The position numbers and the translations under genes are program-made. This document shows positions 43,769-51,409 of a stretch of 64,000 nucleotides of DNA, piece after piece (position 1 is the first letter of the stretch; each line of letters starts with the position of its first letter). Origin of the DNA: Actinomyces sp. ZJ308 (GTDB taxonomy: Bacteria > Actinomycetota > Actinomycetes > Actinomycetales > Actinomycetaceae). The stretch lies in contig NZ_JAAIJY010000002.1 in the NCBI RefSeq assembly GCF_011752065.1, positions 1 to 64,000 on the forward strand, read 5' to 3'. The notes beneath the pieces were generated by a model, which saw only the letters and a list, made by a program, of their open reading frames with translations, had not been told where the DNA came from and did not search any database.

Positions 43769-44959
43769 TCAGGTGAGTAGAACCTTCAGGAGGGCCGGGG
43801 CGGCGAAGCGGCGAGGCTGAGACCCTGTCCCGACGACGTCGAGCACTCCGATGTCGATCAGCTGGCCGACGAGGCTGTTGGCCCGCCCGTATGAGATATC
43901 GAGGGCGGCCTCGACCTTGCGCACCGTGAAGCTCGGGTTCGCGACGGCGAAGTCGACGAGGTCGAGCGCGCGCCCAGATCTCAGGCTGGAGGCTCGCACC
44001 GTCTCCTTGAGACTCTGGTGTGCGGCTGCCAGAGCGAGCATCTGGTGACGCGTGCTGGTGGCGGCCGCGGCCAGCCCCCGGGAGAAGAAGGTGAGGAAGG
44101 TGTCCCAGTCGCCGTGGGTACTGACCCCGAGCAGAGCGTCGTAGTACTCGGCGCGGCGCTCCTCGAACCATGGTGAGACTGTCAGTGTCGGTTCGCTGAG
44201 AACGCCTGAGCCGAGGAGTGTGAGCACGATGAGGAACCGCCCCAGACGACCGTTCCCGTCCCGGAAGGGGTGAAGGGTCTCGAACTGGTAGTGGGCCATG
44301 CCTGCGGCGATGATCGGGTCGATCTCTCCGCCGTGGTCCTGGCGCAGCCAGTCGACAAGGGCGCGTACGCCGGAGCGAAGACGATCTCCGGGTGGCACGG
44401 GAACGAAGCGGCTCGTGTGGATCGGAGCCGCGCCGTGCGTACCGGGCCGGCGTCCAATCATGACCTGGCTGTCGCGCAGCCGACCGGAAGCGGGCTCAAG
44501 TGGGGTGCCCCGCATGAGCTCCCCTTGAAGGTCCTCGATGAATGCCAAGGTGATGGGACGCCCCTCCTGGGCCCACAGGAAGCCGCTGTTGGCCATGCGG
44601 ACGTAGTTGAGGATCTCCGCCATCTCAGCGGTGTCGGGGGCGTCGTCGTCGGCGGTCAGTACCTCGCGCAACGGTGCGTACGTTCCCTCCAGGGCCGACG
44701 TCGACTGCGCCTCGCGTCGCAAGGAGGGCGTTCGTAGAAGGTAGGGATTCGGCAGCTGCTGGGCCGTGGCGTCGAGCGCGGCCAGTGCGCGGCCGGCTTT
44801 TGCCAGCATCCGGTAGGTGCTTCCACTGAGAGTCGGCTCGTCGGAACCGAGTGGCGCGGGGATGAAGGCCTTGTGCTGCCAGCTGCCGGTCACCTGGTCT
44901 GAGCCGGTGATGTCGACCAATTCTCCCATGGTGTCGTCAACGAACATCCTTAGATCCAT
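43769..44959 (-). CDS. Fic-domain protein (probable AMP transferase) with C-terminal winged helix
   Basis: A 396-residue Fic protein. Fic_N-type region first, with the inhibitory-helix motif STSALEGT (S/T-x-x-x-E-G) near residue 87, placing it in class II (self-inhibited). The catalytic signature HPFRDGNGRLGR is intact near residue 230, so it should transfer AMP or another nucleotide to a hydroxyl side chain. The preceding flap region reads PIHTSRFVPVPP. Residues about 320-390 form a helix-turn-helix (FTVRKVEAALDISYGRANSL, then VGQLIDIGVL), common in such proteins and suggesting DNA binding or autoregulation. Start ATG 44959 lacks a ribosome binding site. Bracketed by near-identical direct repeats R2b and R2c. 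Confidence 0.9.
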   Translation of the reverse strand: MDLRMFVDDTMGELVDITGSDQVTGSWQHKAFIPAPLGSDEPTLSGSTYRMLAKAGRALAALDATAQQLPNPYLLRTPSLRREAQSTSALEGTYAPLREVLTADDDAPDTAEMAEILNYVRMANSGFLWAQEGRPITLAFIEDLQGELMRGTPLEPASGRLRDSQVMIGRRPGTHGAAPIHTSRFVPVPPGDRLRSGVRALVDWLRQDHGGEIDPIIAAGMAHYQFETLHPFRDGNGRLGRFLIVLTLLGSGVLSEPTLTVSPWFEERRAEYYDALLGVSTHGDWDTFLTFFSRGLAAAATSTRHQMLALAAAHQSLKETVRASSLRSGRALDLVDFAVANPSFTVRKVEAALDISYGRANSLVGQLIDIGVLDVVGTGSQPRRFAAPALLKVLLT

Positions 44960-44965
44960 GATGTC

Positions 44966-44994
44966 AGTCTAAAGGGTGTTGTGTGACATTTGAA
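44966..44994 (-). promoter_or_regulatory. Fic gene promoter, likely leaderless transcript
   Basis: On the minus strand TTCAAA (44994-44989) and TAGACT (44971-44966) are 17 nt apart, and the -10 box ends only 6 nt before the ATG. RNA would begin at or next to the start codon, which explains the missing ribosome binding site. A direct repeat (ACACCCTT twice, 23 nt apart) covers the -35/-10 region and could be an autoregulatory site. Confidence 0.55.
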
Positions 44995-45097
44995 GGGTGT
45001 CGATTGTATACAACGGATACTTGTTGCACATCCTGAGTGGAGCTGTATCTGCAAACGGTCATGTCTGGGGTTGGGGCGAGTGGCCCCACCGCCCTGT

Positions 45098-45211
45098 CGG
45101 GGACCTTCGACGCCGTCGGGGACATTTCTGCGCGGCCGGGGGCGTGTCGCGCGTACGGGGACAGAATTCCTGCACCCGTACGCGCAGGATGTCCCCGGCC
45201 GTGGGGAGGGG
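45098..45211 (+). repeat. R2c: right direct repeat of the Fic cassette
   Basis: 114 bp identical to R2b except at two positions (CCTTCG for CATTCG, and CCCGTACG for CCCGCACG, the latter improving the inner stem). It lies between the 5' end of the Fic gene and trxA. Identity stops abruptly at both ends. Confidence 0.9.
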
Positions 45212-45343
45212 CTTGGGGTCCGGATGGGAGGGGGACACCCGCCGTCGGCGGTGGAGCGCGGCTGGGGGCAGGAATAGGGTGGGGCCCGGTCGTGTTGGCC
45301 GCAGTGGAACCGATCAGTATCCGCAGTCTTGAAAGGAACGCTC

Positions 45344-45721
45344 ATGGCCACCAAGAACATCACCGGCCCGGAGTTCAAGGACACCATCCACGGCGAGGGC
45401 ATCACGCTCGTGGACTTCTGGGCCTCCTGGTGCGGCCCGTGCATGCGCTTCGGCCCCATCTACGAGAAGGCCTCCGAGGCCAACCCGGACATCACCTTCG
45501 CCAAGGTGGACACCGAGGCCGAGCAGGACCTCGCCGGGGCCCTGGGCATCTCCTCGATCCCCACGCTCATGGTCTTCCGGGACAATGTGCTCGTCTATCG
45601 CGAGGCCGGCGCCCTGCCCGCCCCCGCGCTCGACTCACTCATCACGCAGGTGCGCGAGCTCGACATGGACGCCCTCAAGGCCAAGATCGCCGAGGAGGAG
45701 GCTGCCGGCGCCCAGGCCTGA
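45344..45721 (+). CDS. trxA: Thioredoxin
   Basis: A 125-residue thioredoxin. Active site WASWCGPCMRF at about residues 27-37, with the buried Asp in LVDFWAS, the FAKVDTEAEQDLAG segment and the cis-Pro in SSIPTLMVF, all as in classical thioredoxins. A 20-residue C-terminal tail (LDMDALKAKIAEEEAAGAQA) is extra and helical. ATG 45344 follows AAAGGAA; the in-frame ATG at 45329 overlaps that site and is unlikely. Monocistronic, between repeat R2c and a hairpin terminator at 45784. Confidence 0.95.
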   Translation: MATKNITGPEFKDTIHGEGITLVDFWASWCGPCMRFGPIYEKASEANPDITFAKVDTEAEQDLAGALGISSIPTLMVFRDNVLVYREAGALPAPALDSLITQVRELDMDALKAKIAEEEAAGAQA

Positions 45722-45783
45722 GCCGCCTCACGCCTCGGCACCGCGCTGAGCCCTGCCGGCCCTTCCCTGCCGCTCCAGCTCTT

Positions 45784-45822
45784 CGACGTCGCCCGAAAAC
45801 CCGCCGTTTCCGGGCGACGTCG
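45784..45822 (+). terminator. Terminator after trxA
   Basis: CGACGTCGCCCG (45784-45795) and CGGGCGACGTCG (45811-45822), a perfect 12-bp stem, with GAAA/TTTC able to extend pairing into the 15-nt loop. Confidence 0.75.
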
Positions 45823-45877
45823 TCGTCTGTTACCCGGCTCGCCCAGTCAAGGGCAGAACATTACGTTTTGATATCCT

Positions 45878-46819
45878 ATGATGGCCCGCGTGAAGTTGGA
45901 GTCCCATGTCAGTCACGCTGTCAGAGCCCGATGGGCAGTACCCGTCGGCGCCTCGGGCCGCGACGCACTGGTGCGCCACCTGGTCTACGCCTTCCTGCGC
46001 TCCGACCCCGAGGGGGCCACGGACTGGATCGACTCGACGGTCCCCACCGACCCCGACGAGCTGCGCACCATGCTCGACTTCCTCCTGACCGCCCGGCCCC
46101 CGGCGCCCCTGCCCGAGGACATCGCCGCCGACCTCGACACCCTCCTGGAGGCCGAGGCCGCCGAGCGCGGCATGGTCGACGCCACCGAGATCCCGCCCCT
46201 GGCGATCACCGACCACGTGCCCGGCCTGCTGGGCCGCAACGTGGCCTTCTGGCGCGGCGACCTGACCCGTCTGCGCGCCGGCGCCGTCCTCAACGCCGCC
46301 AACTCCGGGATGCTCGGCTGCTTCGCGCCCGGGCACCGCTGCATCGACAACATCATCCACGCCGTCGCCGGCCCGGCCCTGCGCGCCGAGTGCGCCCGCT
46401 ACATGACCTGGGCGGAGACCTTCGACCCTACCCGCCGCCAGGGCGGGGAGCCCGCCGGCCGGGCCGTCTTCACCGGCGGCTACCACCTGCCCGCCCAGCA
46501 CGTCATCCACTCGGTGGGCCCCATCATCGAGGATGGCCGCAAGCCCACCCTGCACGACCGGCGCCTGCTGTCCTCGTGCTACACGAGCGTCCTCAACGTC
46601 GCGCACGCCGCGGGGCTGGGCAGCGTCGGCCTGTGCTCGCTGTCTACGGGCGTCTTCGGCTACCCCAAGCGCCAGGCCGCCCTGGTGACCCTGGAGACGA
46701 TCGGCCGCTGGCTGGCGGCCCACCCAGACTCCCGGCTGCGCATCGTCATCAGCCTCAACGCCGACGTCGACGTCGCCGCCTACGAGGCCGCCCTCGCCCC
46801 GCCGCCCTGGAGGCCGTAA
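45878..46819 (+). CDS. Zinc-type macrodomain protein-ADP-ribose hydrolase
   Basis: A protein of up to 313 residues. After a 125-residue helical N-terminal region comes a macrodomain: VAFWRGDLTRLRAGAVLNAA (ADP-ribose-binding strand), then NSGMLGCFAPGHRCIDNIIH, the loop with the Cys/His residues that mark the zinc-dependent macrodomains described from Staphylococcus and Streptococcus. Later blocks are FTGGYHLPAQHVIHSVGPII and LCSLSTGVFGYPKRQAALVT (diphosphate-binding). It should remove ADP-ribose from proteins. In other bacteria these genes sit with a sirtuin SirTM and a lipoylated carrier; none is seen here. The start is uncertain: ATG 45878 overlaps a TATGAT sequence, and GTG 45890 is a possible alternative. 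Confidence 0.85.
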   Translation: MMARVKLESHVSHAVRARWAVPVGASGRDALVRHLVYAFLRSDPEGATDWIDSTVPTDPDELRTMLDFLLTARPPAPLPEDIAADLDTLLEAEAAERGMVDATEIPPLAITDHVPGLLGRNVAFWRGDLTRLRAGAVLNAANSGMLGCFAPGHRCIDNIIHAVAGPALRAECARYMTWAETFDPTRRQGGEPAGRAVFTGGYHLPAQHVIHSVGPIIEDGRKPTLHDRRLLSSCYTSVLNVAHAAGLGSVGLCSLSTGVFGYPKRQAALVTLETIGRWLAAHPDSRLRIVISLNADVDVAAYEAALAPPPWRP

Positions 46820-46844
46820 CGGAACCGCTGTTGGACGCGGCCGG

Positions 46845-48401
46845 TTACGACCGGTCGTGACTGTCTGCTGAGGCGGCGGCGCGCGCGGCAGCCGGAGCCG
46901 CGGCGGCAATGGCCTCCAGCTCCGCCTCGCCGTGCGCGGCCGAGACGAACCAGGCCTCGAACACCGACGGCGGCAGGCTCACCCCGGCCTCGAGGAAGGC
47001 GTGGAAGAAGGGGCCGTAGCGCCAGGTCTCCTGAGCCCTGGCCGCCTCGTAGTCGCTCACGCCGAGGTCCGCCGCCCGCCTGCCGAACATGATCGAGAAC
47101 AGGGAGCCCGCCCGCTGCACGCGGTGGGCAACCCCCTGCTCGGTCAGGGCCCGCGAGACCGCCTCGCCGATGGCCCGGGAGTGCTTGGCCACCGAGGCGT
47201 AGACGGCGTCGTCGGCCAGCTGGAGCGTGGCCAGGCCGGCCGCCGTGGCCAGCGGGTTCCCCGAGAGCGTGCCCGCCTGGTAGACGGGCCCGTCCGGCGC
47301 CAGCAGGTCCATGACCTCCACGCGACCGCCGACGGCGGCCAGCGGCATCCCGCCGCCCACCACCTTGCCGAAGGTCACCAGGTCCGGGACCCAGGTGGCG
47401 CGCTCGCGCCAGTCGGCGCCCGGCCAGGAGGGGGCGACATCGGAGGCAGGCGCGGTCGCGGAGGCGCCGGGAACGGCGTCGGTGTCGGCGGTGAAGGCCG
47501 GCAGGTCCGAGGCCCAGCCGTCGACGGCCTCCAGGCCCCACCAGCCGGCCGGTCCCACGCGGAAGCCCGTGAGGACCTCGTCGAGGATCATGAGCGCGCC
47601 GTGCTCGGCGGTCACGCGGCGGATCGCGGCATTGAAGCCGGGCGCCGGCGGGACGATCCCCATGTTGGCCGGGGCGCCCTCGGTGATGACGGCGGCGATC
47701 TCCGGGCCGCGCTCGGCGAAGCAGGCCTCCAGGGCGGCGACGTCGTTGTAGGGCAGGACGATCGTCTGGGCGGCCACGGCCGCGGGCACGCCCGCGCTGC
47801 CGGGCAGGCCTCCGGTGGCCAGGCCCGAGCCGGCCGACGCGAGCAGGCCGTCGCTGTGCCCGTGGTAGCAGCCGGCGAACTTCACCACCACGTCGCGGCC
47901 GGTGGCGCCGCGGGCCAGGCGCACCGCGGTCATCGTCGCCTCGGTGCCGGTGGACACGAAACGGACCTTCTGCGCGGCCGGGACCCGACGGCGGACCTCC
48001 TCGGCCAGGAGCGTCTCGGTGGCGGTGGGCGCGCCGAAGGACAGGCCGCGGGCGGCGGCGTCCTGCACCGCGGCGACCACCTCGGGGTGGGCGTGTCCCA
48101 GGAGCGCCGGGCCCCACGAGCCCACGAGGTCCACGTAGCGGCGGCCCTCGGCGTCGATGACGTGGGCGCCGCTCGCCGAGGCGATGAAGCGCGGCGTGCC
48201 GCCCACCGAGCCGAAGGCGCGCACGGGGGAGTCGACGCCCCCGGGGATGACGGCGCGGGCCGCCTCGAACAGGGCTGTGTTGGTCATTCGGTTGGTCATT
48301 CGGTTGGTTGCTCGGTTGGTCGCCTCGGCGCTGGTCGCGCCGGCGGTTGCCTTGGCGGAGGTGGCGGCGGGGCGGTCTGCGGGCTGCGGCTGCTGAGTCA
48401 C
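46845..48401 (-). CDS. hemL: Glutamate-1-semialdehyde 2,1-aminomutase
   Basis: A 518-residue PLP enzyme making 5-aminolevulinate from glutamate-1-semialdehyde. It has [20 protein letters not shown] near the N-terminus, [20 protein letters not shown], the [18 protein letters not shown] segment, [29 protein letters not shown] (PLP-binding Asp), and [18 protein letters not shown] with the Schiff-base Lys. It has a 35-residue low-complexity N-terminus produced partly by a 12-bp tandem repeat, so either GTG 48401 or internal ATGs (48299, 48287) may be used. Two short insertions (around [20 protein letters not shown]) exceed the usual 430-440 residues. It is separate from the hemB-hemE group. Confidence 0.94.
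   Translation of the reverse strand: MTQQPQPADRPAATSAKATAGATSAEATNRATNRMTNRMTNTALFEAARAVIPGGVDSPVRAFGSVGGTPRFIASASGAHVIDAEGRRYVDLVGSWGPALLGHAHPEVVAAVQDAAARGLSFGAPTATETLLAEEVRRRVPAAQKVRFVSTGTEATMTAVRLARGATGRDVVVKFAGCYHGHSDGLLASAGSGLATGGLPGSAGVPAAVAAQTIVLPYNDVAALEACFAERGPEIAAVITEGAPANMGIVPPAPGFNAAIRRVTAEHGALMILDEVLTGFRVGPAGWWGLEAVDGWASDLPAFTADTDAVPGASATAPASDVAPSWPGADWRERATWVPDLVTFGKVVGGGMPLAAVGGRVEVMDLLAPDGPVYQAGTLSGNPLATAAGLATLQLADDAVYASVAKHSRAIGEAVSRALTEQGVAHRVQRAGSLFSIMFGRRAADLGVSDYEAARAQETWRYGPFFHAFLEAGVSLPPSVFEAWFVSAAHGEAELEAIAAAAPAAARAAASADSHDRS
48280..48327. repeat. 12-bp tandem repeat inside the 5' end of hemL
   Basis: TTGGTCATTCGG occurs twice (48280-48303), then TTGGTTGCTCGG and the degenerate TTGGTCGCCTCGG. 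On the coding strand it encodes repeated T-N-R-[MA] tetrads and creates alternative ATG start codons, so changes in copy number would change the N-terminus without shifting the frame. Confidence 0.85.
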
Positions 48402-48504
48402 GGTCGATCCTGCGGGTGAAGGTGCTGGTCAGGGCTGATTCCAAACCTACCTGACCAAGGTGGCCGGCTGCGGAGTTGACCGGTTGGGATGGCCGACGAA
48501 GGCG

Positions 48505-48529
48505 AAAAGTGTCCGTTCTGGCGACTTTT
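48505..48529 (+). repeat. R6a: AAAAGTGTC-n7-GCGACTTTT element
   Basis: AAAAGTGTC, seven or eight variable bases and GCGACTTTT, 25 bp in total, an imperfect inverted repeat. The reverse complement of 51373-51397 reads AAAAGTGTC ... GCGACTTTT with the same length. Confidence 0.7.
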
Positions 48530-48611
48530 CAGGCGGTAGGAACAGGTGCTTCCCGGAAACATCGCAGGTCAGAGAGTGATTACTTCTGGATACTCAGTGG
48601 CAGAGGCATCT

Positions 48612-48635
48612 AAAAGTCTCCGCCGTGGACACTTT
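48612..48635 (-). repeat. R6b: shortened R6 copy
   Basis: AAAAGTCTCCGCCGTGGACA then CTTT, the inverse orientation of R6a (its reverse complement starts AAAGTGTCC and ends AGACTTTT). It is directly followed by GGCGACTT, so a second half-site is present. Confidence 0.55.
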
Positions 48636-48720
48636 GGCGACTTCGTGGCATACGGGCTGAGTCGTGTTGCAAAACCGGGGCTGCGGGGGTCTCTCAGAGC
48701 CGCAGCGAGGCACACGCCCC

Positions 48721-48794
48721 GTCGCGGTCGTACCTTGTGTCGCGCGGTCGGAGGGGTAGAGAGTACGACCGCGCGACCTACCCTACGACCGCGC
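48721..48794 (+). repeat. R5: interleaved inverted-repeat element
   Basis: Blocks: A GTCGCGGTCGTAC (48721-48733), B GCGCGGTCGGAGGGGTAG (48742-48759), A' GTACGACCGCGCGAC (48763-48777), B' CTACCCTACGACCGCGC (48778-48794). A/A' and B/B' each pair with one or two bulges, giving a crossed A-B-A'-B' order. Because A and B share CGCGGTCG, a nested alternative (B with A', A with B') is also possible. Confidence 0.65.
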
Positions 48795-49017
48795 CGACGC
48801 CCCATCGTGTTGTCGCAACAGGGCCTGCTTCGCCATGACCGGCGGCGAGACCAGCTCGCAGGACCGAGCCTCCTCCACGCAGGTTGGGCGCATGGCGTCT
48901 CTCTGGGCGCGCTTGGGAGGTACCGCCAGGACCTTCCAGGCGGGTGCGCTGTGATGTCACCCTGAAGACCTGAACAATGACCATCAGCTGAAACCACCAG
49001 CAGAGGAGAGACGAGTG

Positions 49018-49989
49018 ATGACTGAGCAGCACGGTCGACGATCCGAGTCGCCCGGGGACGATATGAAACGACGCACCATCCTGACCGCGGGCTCGCTCGC
49101 CGCCGCCGGGGCACTGGCCGGCCTGAGCGCCTGCTCCAGGGCGAGCAGCAGCACCTCCACGGCGAGGACCGGCGCGGCCCCCAGCGTGAGCGGCGCCGTC
49201 TCTCCGGGAGCCACGCAGTCCATGGGCTCGCAGCAGACCTACACCGTCACCACCGAGCAGCTGGGCTTCGAGAGCGCCGGCAACCGCATCTACGGCGAGG
49301 TCAAGCGCCCCGACGTCCAAGGACGCGCACCGGTGGTCATCGTGAGCCACGGCTTCGGCGGCAACCACACCCAGACGCCGCACATGCAGGAGCTGCTGGC
49401 CCAGCACGGCGTCGTCGTCTACAGCTTCGACTTCGCCGGAGGCAGCGGCTACGAGTCCGGTCAGAGCGAAGGCAGCATGACGGACATGTCGGTGATGACC
49501 GAGGTGCAGAACCTCCGCGACGCGCTCACCCTCGTTCAGGGGCTCGACTACATCGACCCCAACCGCATCTACCTCATCGGAGCCAGCCAGGGCGGCGTCG
49601 TCACCACGCTCGTGGCCGAGGACAACCCCAGCGGCATCCCCGGCATCGCGCTGATCTACCCGGCCTTTTCGCTGTTCGACGACGCCCACGAGCGCTTCCC
49701 CACCAGGGAGGACATCACCGACACCACCAACCTCATGGGCCTGACCGTGGGCCGCAGGTACTTCGAGGACGTCTACGACGTCACCATCGACGACCACATG
49801 ACCTTCGCCGGGCAGGTCCTCATCTTCCACGGAACGGCGGATGACATCGTGCCGATCTCCTACTCGCAGCGAGCCTCGACCACCTTCGCCAACGCCACCC
49901 TGACCACACTGGACGGCGAGGGACACGGGTTCACCGAGGCCGCCCAGGAGACCGTCGCCGACGGCATCCTGCGCATGACCACCGGGTGA
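49018..49989 (+). CDS. Lipid-anchored alpha/beta hydrolase
   Basis: A 323-residue exported hydrolase. The signal peptide contains DMKRRTILTAGSLAAAGAL and lipobox GLSAC, then a Ser/Thr/Ala tether. The catalytic domain starts about residue 75: VVIVSHGFGGNHTQTPHMQE (oxyanion HGFGG), DYIDPNRIYLIGASQGG with the nucleophile Ser in G-A-S-Q-G, FHGTADDIVP (acid Asp), and DGEGHGFTEAA (catalytic His). The triad is complete. It resembles feruloyl-esterase-like (Est1E-type) and dienelactone-hydrolase-related enzymes with a lid between strands; the substrate is unknown. ATG 49018 or GTG 49015 with AGAGGAG upstream. It interrupts the haem genes. Confidence 0.88.
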   Translation: MTEQHGRRSESPGDDMKRRTILTAGSLAAAGALAGLSACSRASSSTSTARTGAAPSVSGAVSPGATQSMGSQQTYTVTTEQLGFESAGNRIYGEVKRPDVQGRAPVVIVSHGFGGNHTQTPHMQELLAQHGVVVYSFDFAGGSGYESGQSEGSMTDMSVMTEVQNLRDALTLVQGLDYIDPNRIYLIGASQGGVVTTLVAEDNPSGIPGIALIYPAFSLFDDAHERFPTREDITDTTNLMGLTVGRRYFEDVYDVTIDDHMTFAGQVLIFHGTADDIVPISYSQRASTTFANATLTTLDGEGHGFTEAAQETVADGILRMTTG

Positions 49990-50050
49990 CGGCCCATCGC
50001 CGGAGCCCGGCTCCGCGCCCGCCCGGCAGGCCCTCGCGAGACGACCCCAC

Positions 50051-51100
50051 TCAGCGCAGGGCCGGGTTCTCGGCGATCTCCCGGGCCCAATAGGTCAGGA
50101 CCATGTCCGCCCCCGCCCGCACGATCCCCAGCACCGACTCGGCGATGACGCGCTCGCGGTCGACCCACCCGCGCCGGGCGGCCGCCTCCACCATCGCGTA
50201 CTCGCCGCTGACCTGGTAGGCGGCCACCGGCACCGGGGAGGAGGCGACGACGTCGGCCAGCACGTCCAGGTAGGGGCCGGCCGGCTTGACCATGACGATG
50301 TCCGCCCCCTCGGCGACGTCGAGCATCACCTCGCGCAGGCCCTCGCGACGGTTGGCCGGATCCTGCTGGTAGGCGCGCCGGTCCCCGGTGAGCGTGGAGC
50401 CCACGGCCTCCCGGAACGGCCCGAAGTAGGCCGAGGCGTACTTCGCCGAGTAGGCCAGGATCGCGACGTCGTCGTGCCCGGTGGCGTCCAGGGCGGTGCG
50501 GATCGCGGCGACCTGCCCGTCCATCATTCCCGACGGCGAGACCATGTGGGCCCCGGCCTCCGCCTGCGCCACCGCCATCGCCTGGTAGGCGGCCAGCGTG
50601 GCGTCGTTGTCGACCTCGCCGGCGCGCGGGCCGCCCTGGCGGATCAGCCCGCAGTGGCCGTGGCTCGTGAACTCATCCAGGCACGTGTCCGCGCACACGA
50701 CGACGTCGTCCCCGACCTCCGCGCGCACGGCCGCGATCCCGCGGTTGAGGATGCCGTCCTCGGCCCAGGCCGCGGTGCCGGACTCGTCGCGCTTGGCCGG
50801 CACGCCGAACAGATCGATGGCGCCGATGCCGGCCTCGGCGCAGGCGGCGGCCTCACGGCGCAGCGAGTCCAGCGTGTGCTGGACGACCCCCGGCATGGCC
50901 TCCACGGGACGGGGTGCGTCAATGTCCTCGCGCACGAACACCGGCAGGATGAGGGCGGCCGGGTCCACGGTGTGCTCGCGCGCCAGGCGGCGCATCGCCG
51001 GGGTGGTGCGCAGGCGGCGGGGGCGGATCGTGGGGGCCTGCGGGGCCGGGACGGCGCGGCGGGACAGGAAGTCGGCGGCCGGTCGAAGGGCGTCGGTCAT
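50051..51100 (-). CDS. hemB: Delta-aminolevulinic acid dehydratase (porphobilinogen synthase)
   Basis: A 349-residue enzyme condensing two 5-aminolevulinates to porphobilinogen. RPRRLRTTPAMRRLAREHTV and LILPVFVREDI open the protein; VCADTCLDEFTSHGHCGLI is the metal-binding Cys region; MVSPSGMMDGQVAAIRTALD and AYSAKYASAYFGPFREAVGS carry the first Schiff-base Lys, and VMVKPAGPYLDVLADV the second. The cysteine loop reads C-x-D-x-C-L-D-E-F-T-S-H-G-H-C, i.e. the zinc-type site. ATG 51100 follows CAGGAG. It is separated from hemD upstream by a 309-bp gap with an R6 copy, so it may have its own promoter. Confidence 0.96.
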   Translation of the reverse strand: MTDALRPAADFLSRRAVPAPQAPTIRPRRLRTTPAMRRLAREHTVDPAALILPVFVREDIDAPRPVEAMPGVVQHTLDSLRREAAACAEAGIGAIDLFGVPAKRDESGTAAWAEDGILNRGIAAVRAEVGDDVVVCADTCLDEFTSHGHCGLIRQGGPRAGEVDNDATLAAYQAMAVAQAEAGAHMVSPSGMMDGQVAAIRTALDATGHDDVAILAYSAKYASAYFGPFREAVGSTLTGDRRAYQQDPANRREGLREVMLDVAEGADIVMVKPAGPYLDVLADVVASSPVPVAAYQVSGEYAMVEAAARRGWVDRERVIAESVLGIVRAGADMVLTYWAREIAENPALR

Positions 51101-51409
51101 GTGGTGCTCCTGGGGTCGTTGGTCGTCTCGTAGCCGGGTAGTCCGGGGAAGCGTTGGAATGACAGGGTTATGTGGATGCAGTGAGGTGAGGACGGTCCCG
51201 TGCTTACGGGGGCTGAGAGGGGCGAGGAGGTGCCCCGGATACCGGTTTGTGTCACGAATGGAGACTTTTAAGGGCCGGAGTTGAGGGCGCAGCTCCCGGC
51301 GCCTTCGCACATCCGGTCCTGACCTGGGCAGACGTCTGGGACGTGGGTGTCGGATGCGTAGTGATGTCGGTGAAAAGTCGCCCAGCGTGACACTTTTGCC
51401 GATGTGCGG
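51101..51409. other. Intergenic region between hemD and hemB
   Basis: About 310 bp without a gene. It holds R6c at 51373-51397 and, near 51200-51262, a hairpin GGGGCGAGGAGGTGCCCC preceded by GGGGGCTGAGAGG that looks superficially like part of a TPP riboswitch but lacks the rest. Confidence 0.5.
51373..51397 (-). repeat. R6c: AAAAGT...ACTTTT element downstream of hemD
   Basis: AAAAGTCGCCCAGCGTGACA then CTTTT, 25 bp; its reverse complement matches R6a at both 9-nt ends. It is 12 nt beyond the hemD stop codon. Confidence 0.7.

Larger units (their letters stand above)
48402..49017. other. 616-bp gene-free region with repeats R5 and R6
   Basis: No supported gene between the divergent hemL and hydrolase genes. 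It contains two R6 elements (48505-48529, 48612-48635), the interleaved element R5 (48721-48794), and a short hairpin GCTGCGG / CCGCAGC near 48680-48706. AGAGGAG just before 49018 is the next gene's ribosome binding site. Confidence 0.6.

Noticed and set aside
45906-46088. Separate 60-codon ORF at the start of the macrodomain gene
   Set aside because: It has a fair ribosome binding site, but its translation is Pro/Ser/Thr/Arg-rich and lies inside the macrodomain gene's coding frame; retained only as a hint of start or frameshift uncertainty.
51190-51262. TPP-riboswitch-like GGGGGCTGAGAGG and adjacent hairpin
   Set aside because: The second conserved half (the ACC-x-GAACCTGAT region) is missing and no thiamine gene lies downstream on the plus strand; likely chance, or a decayed element at best.
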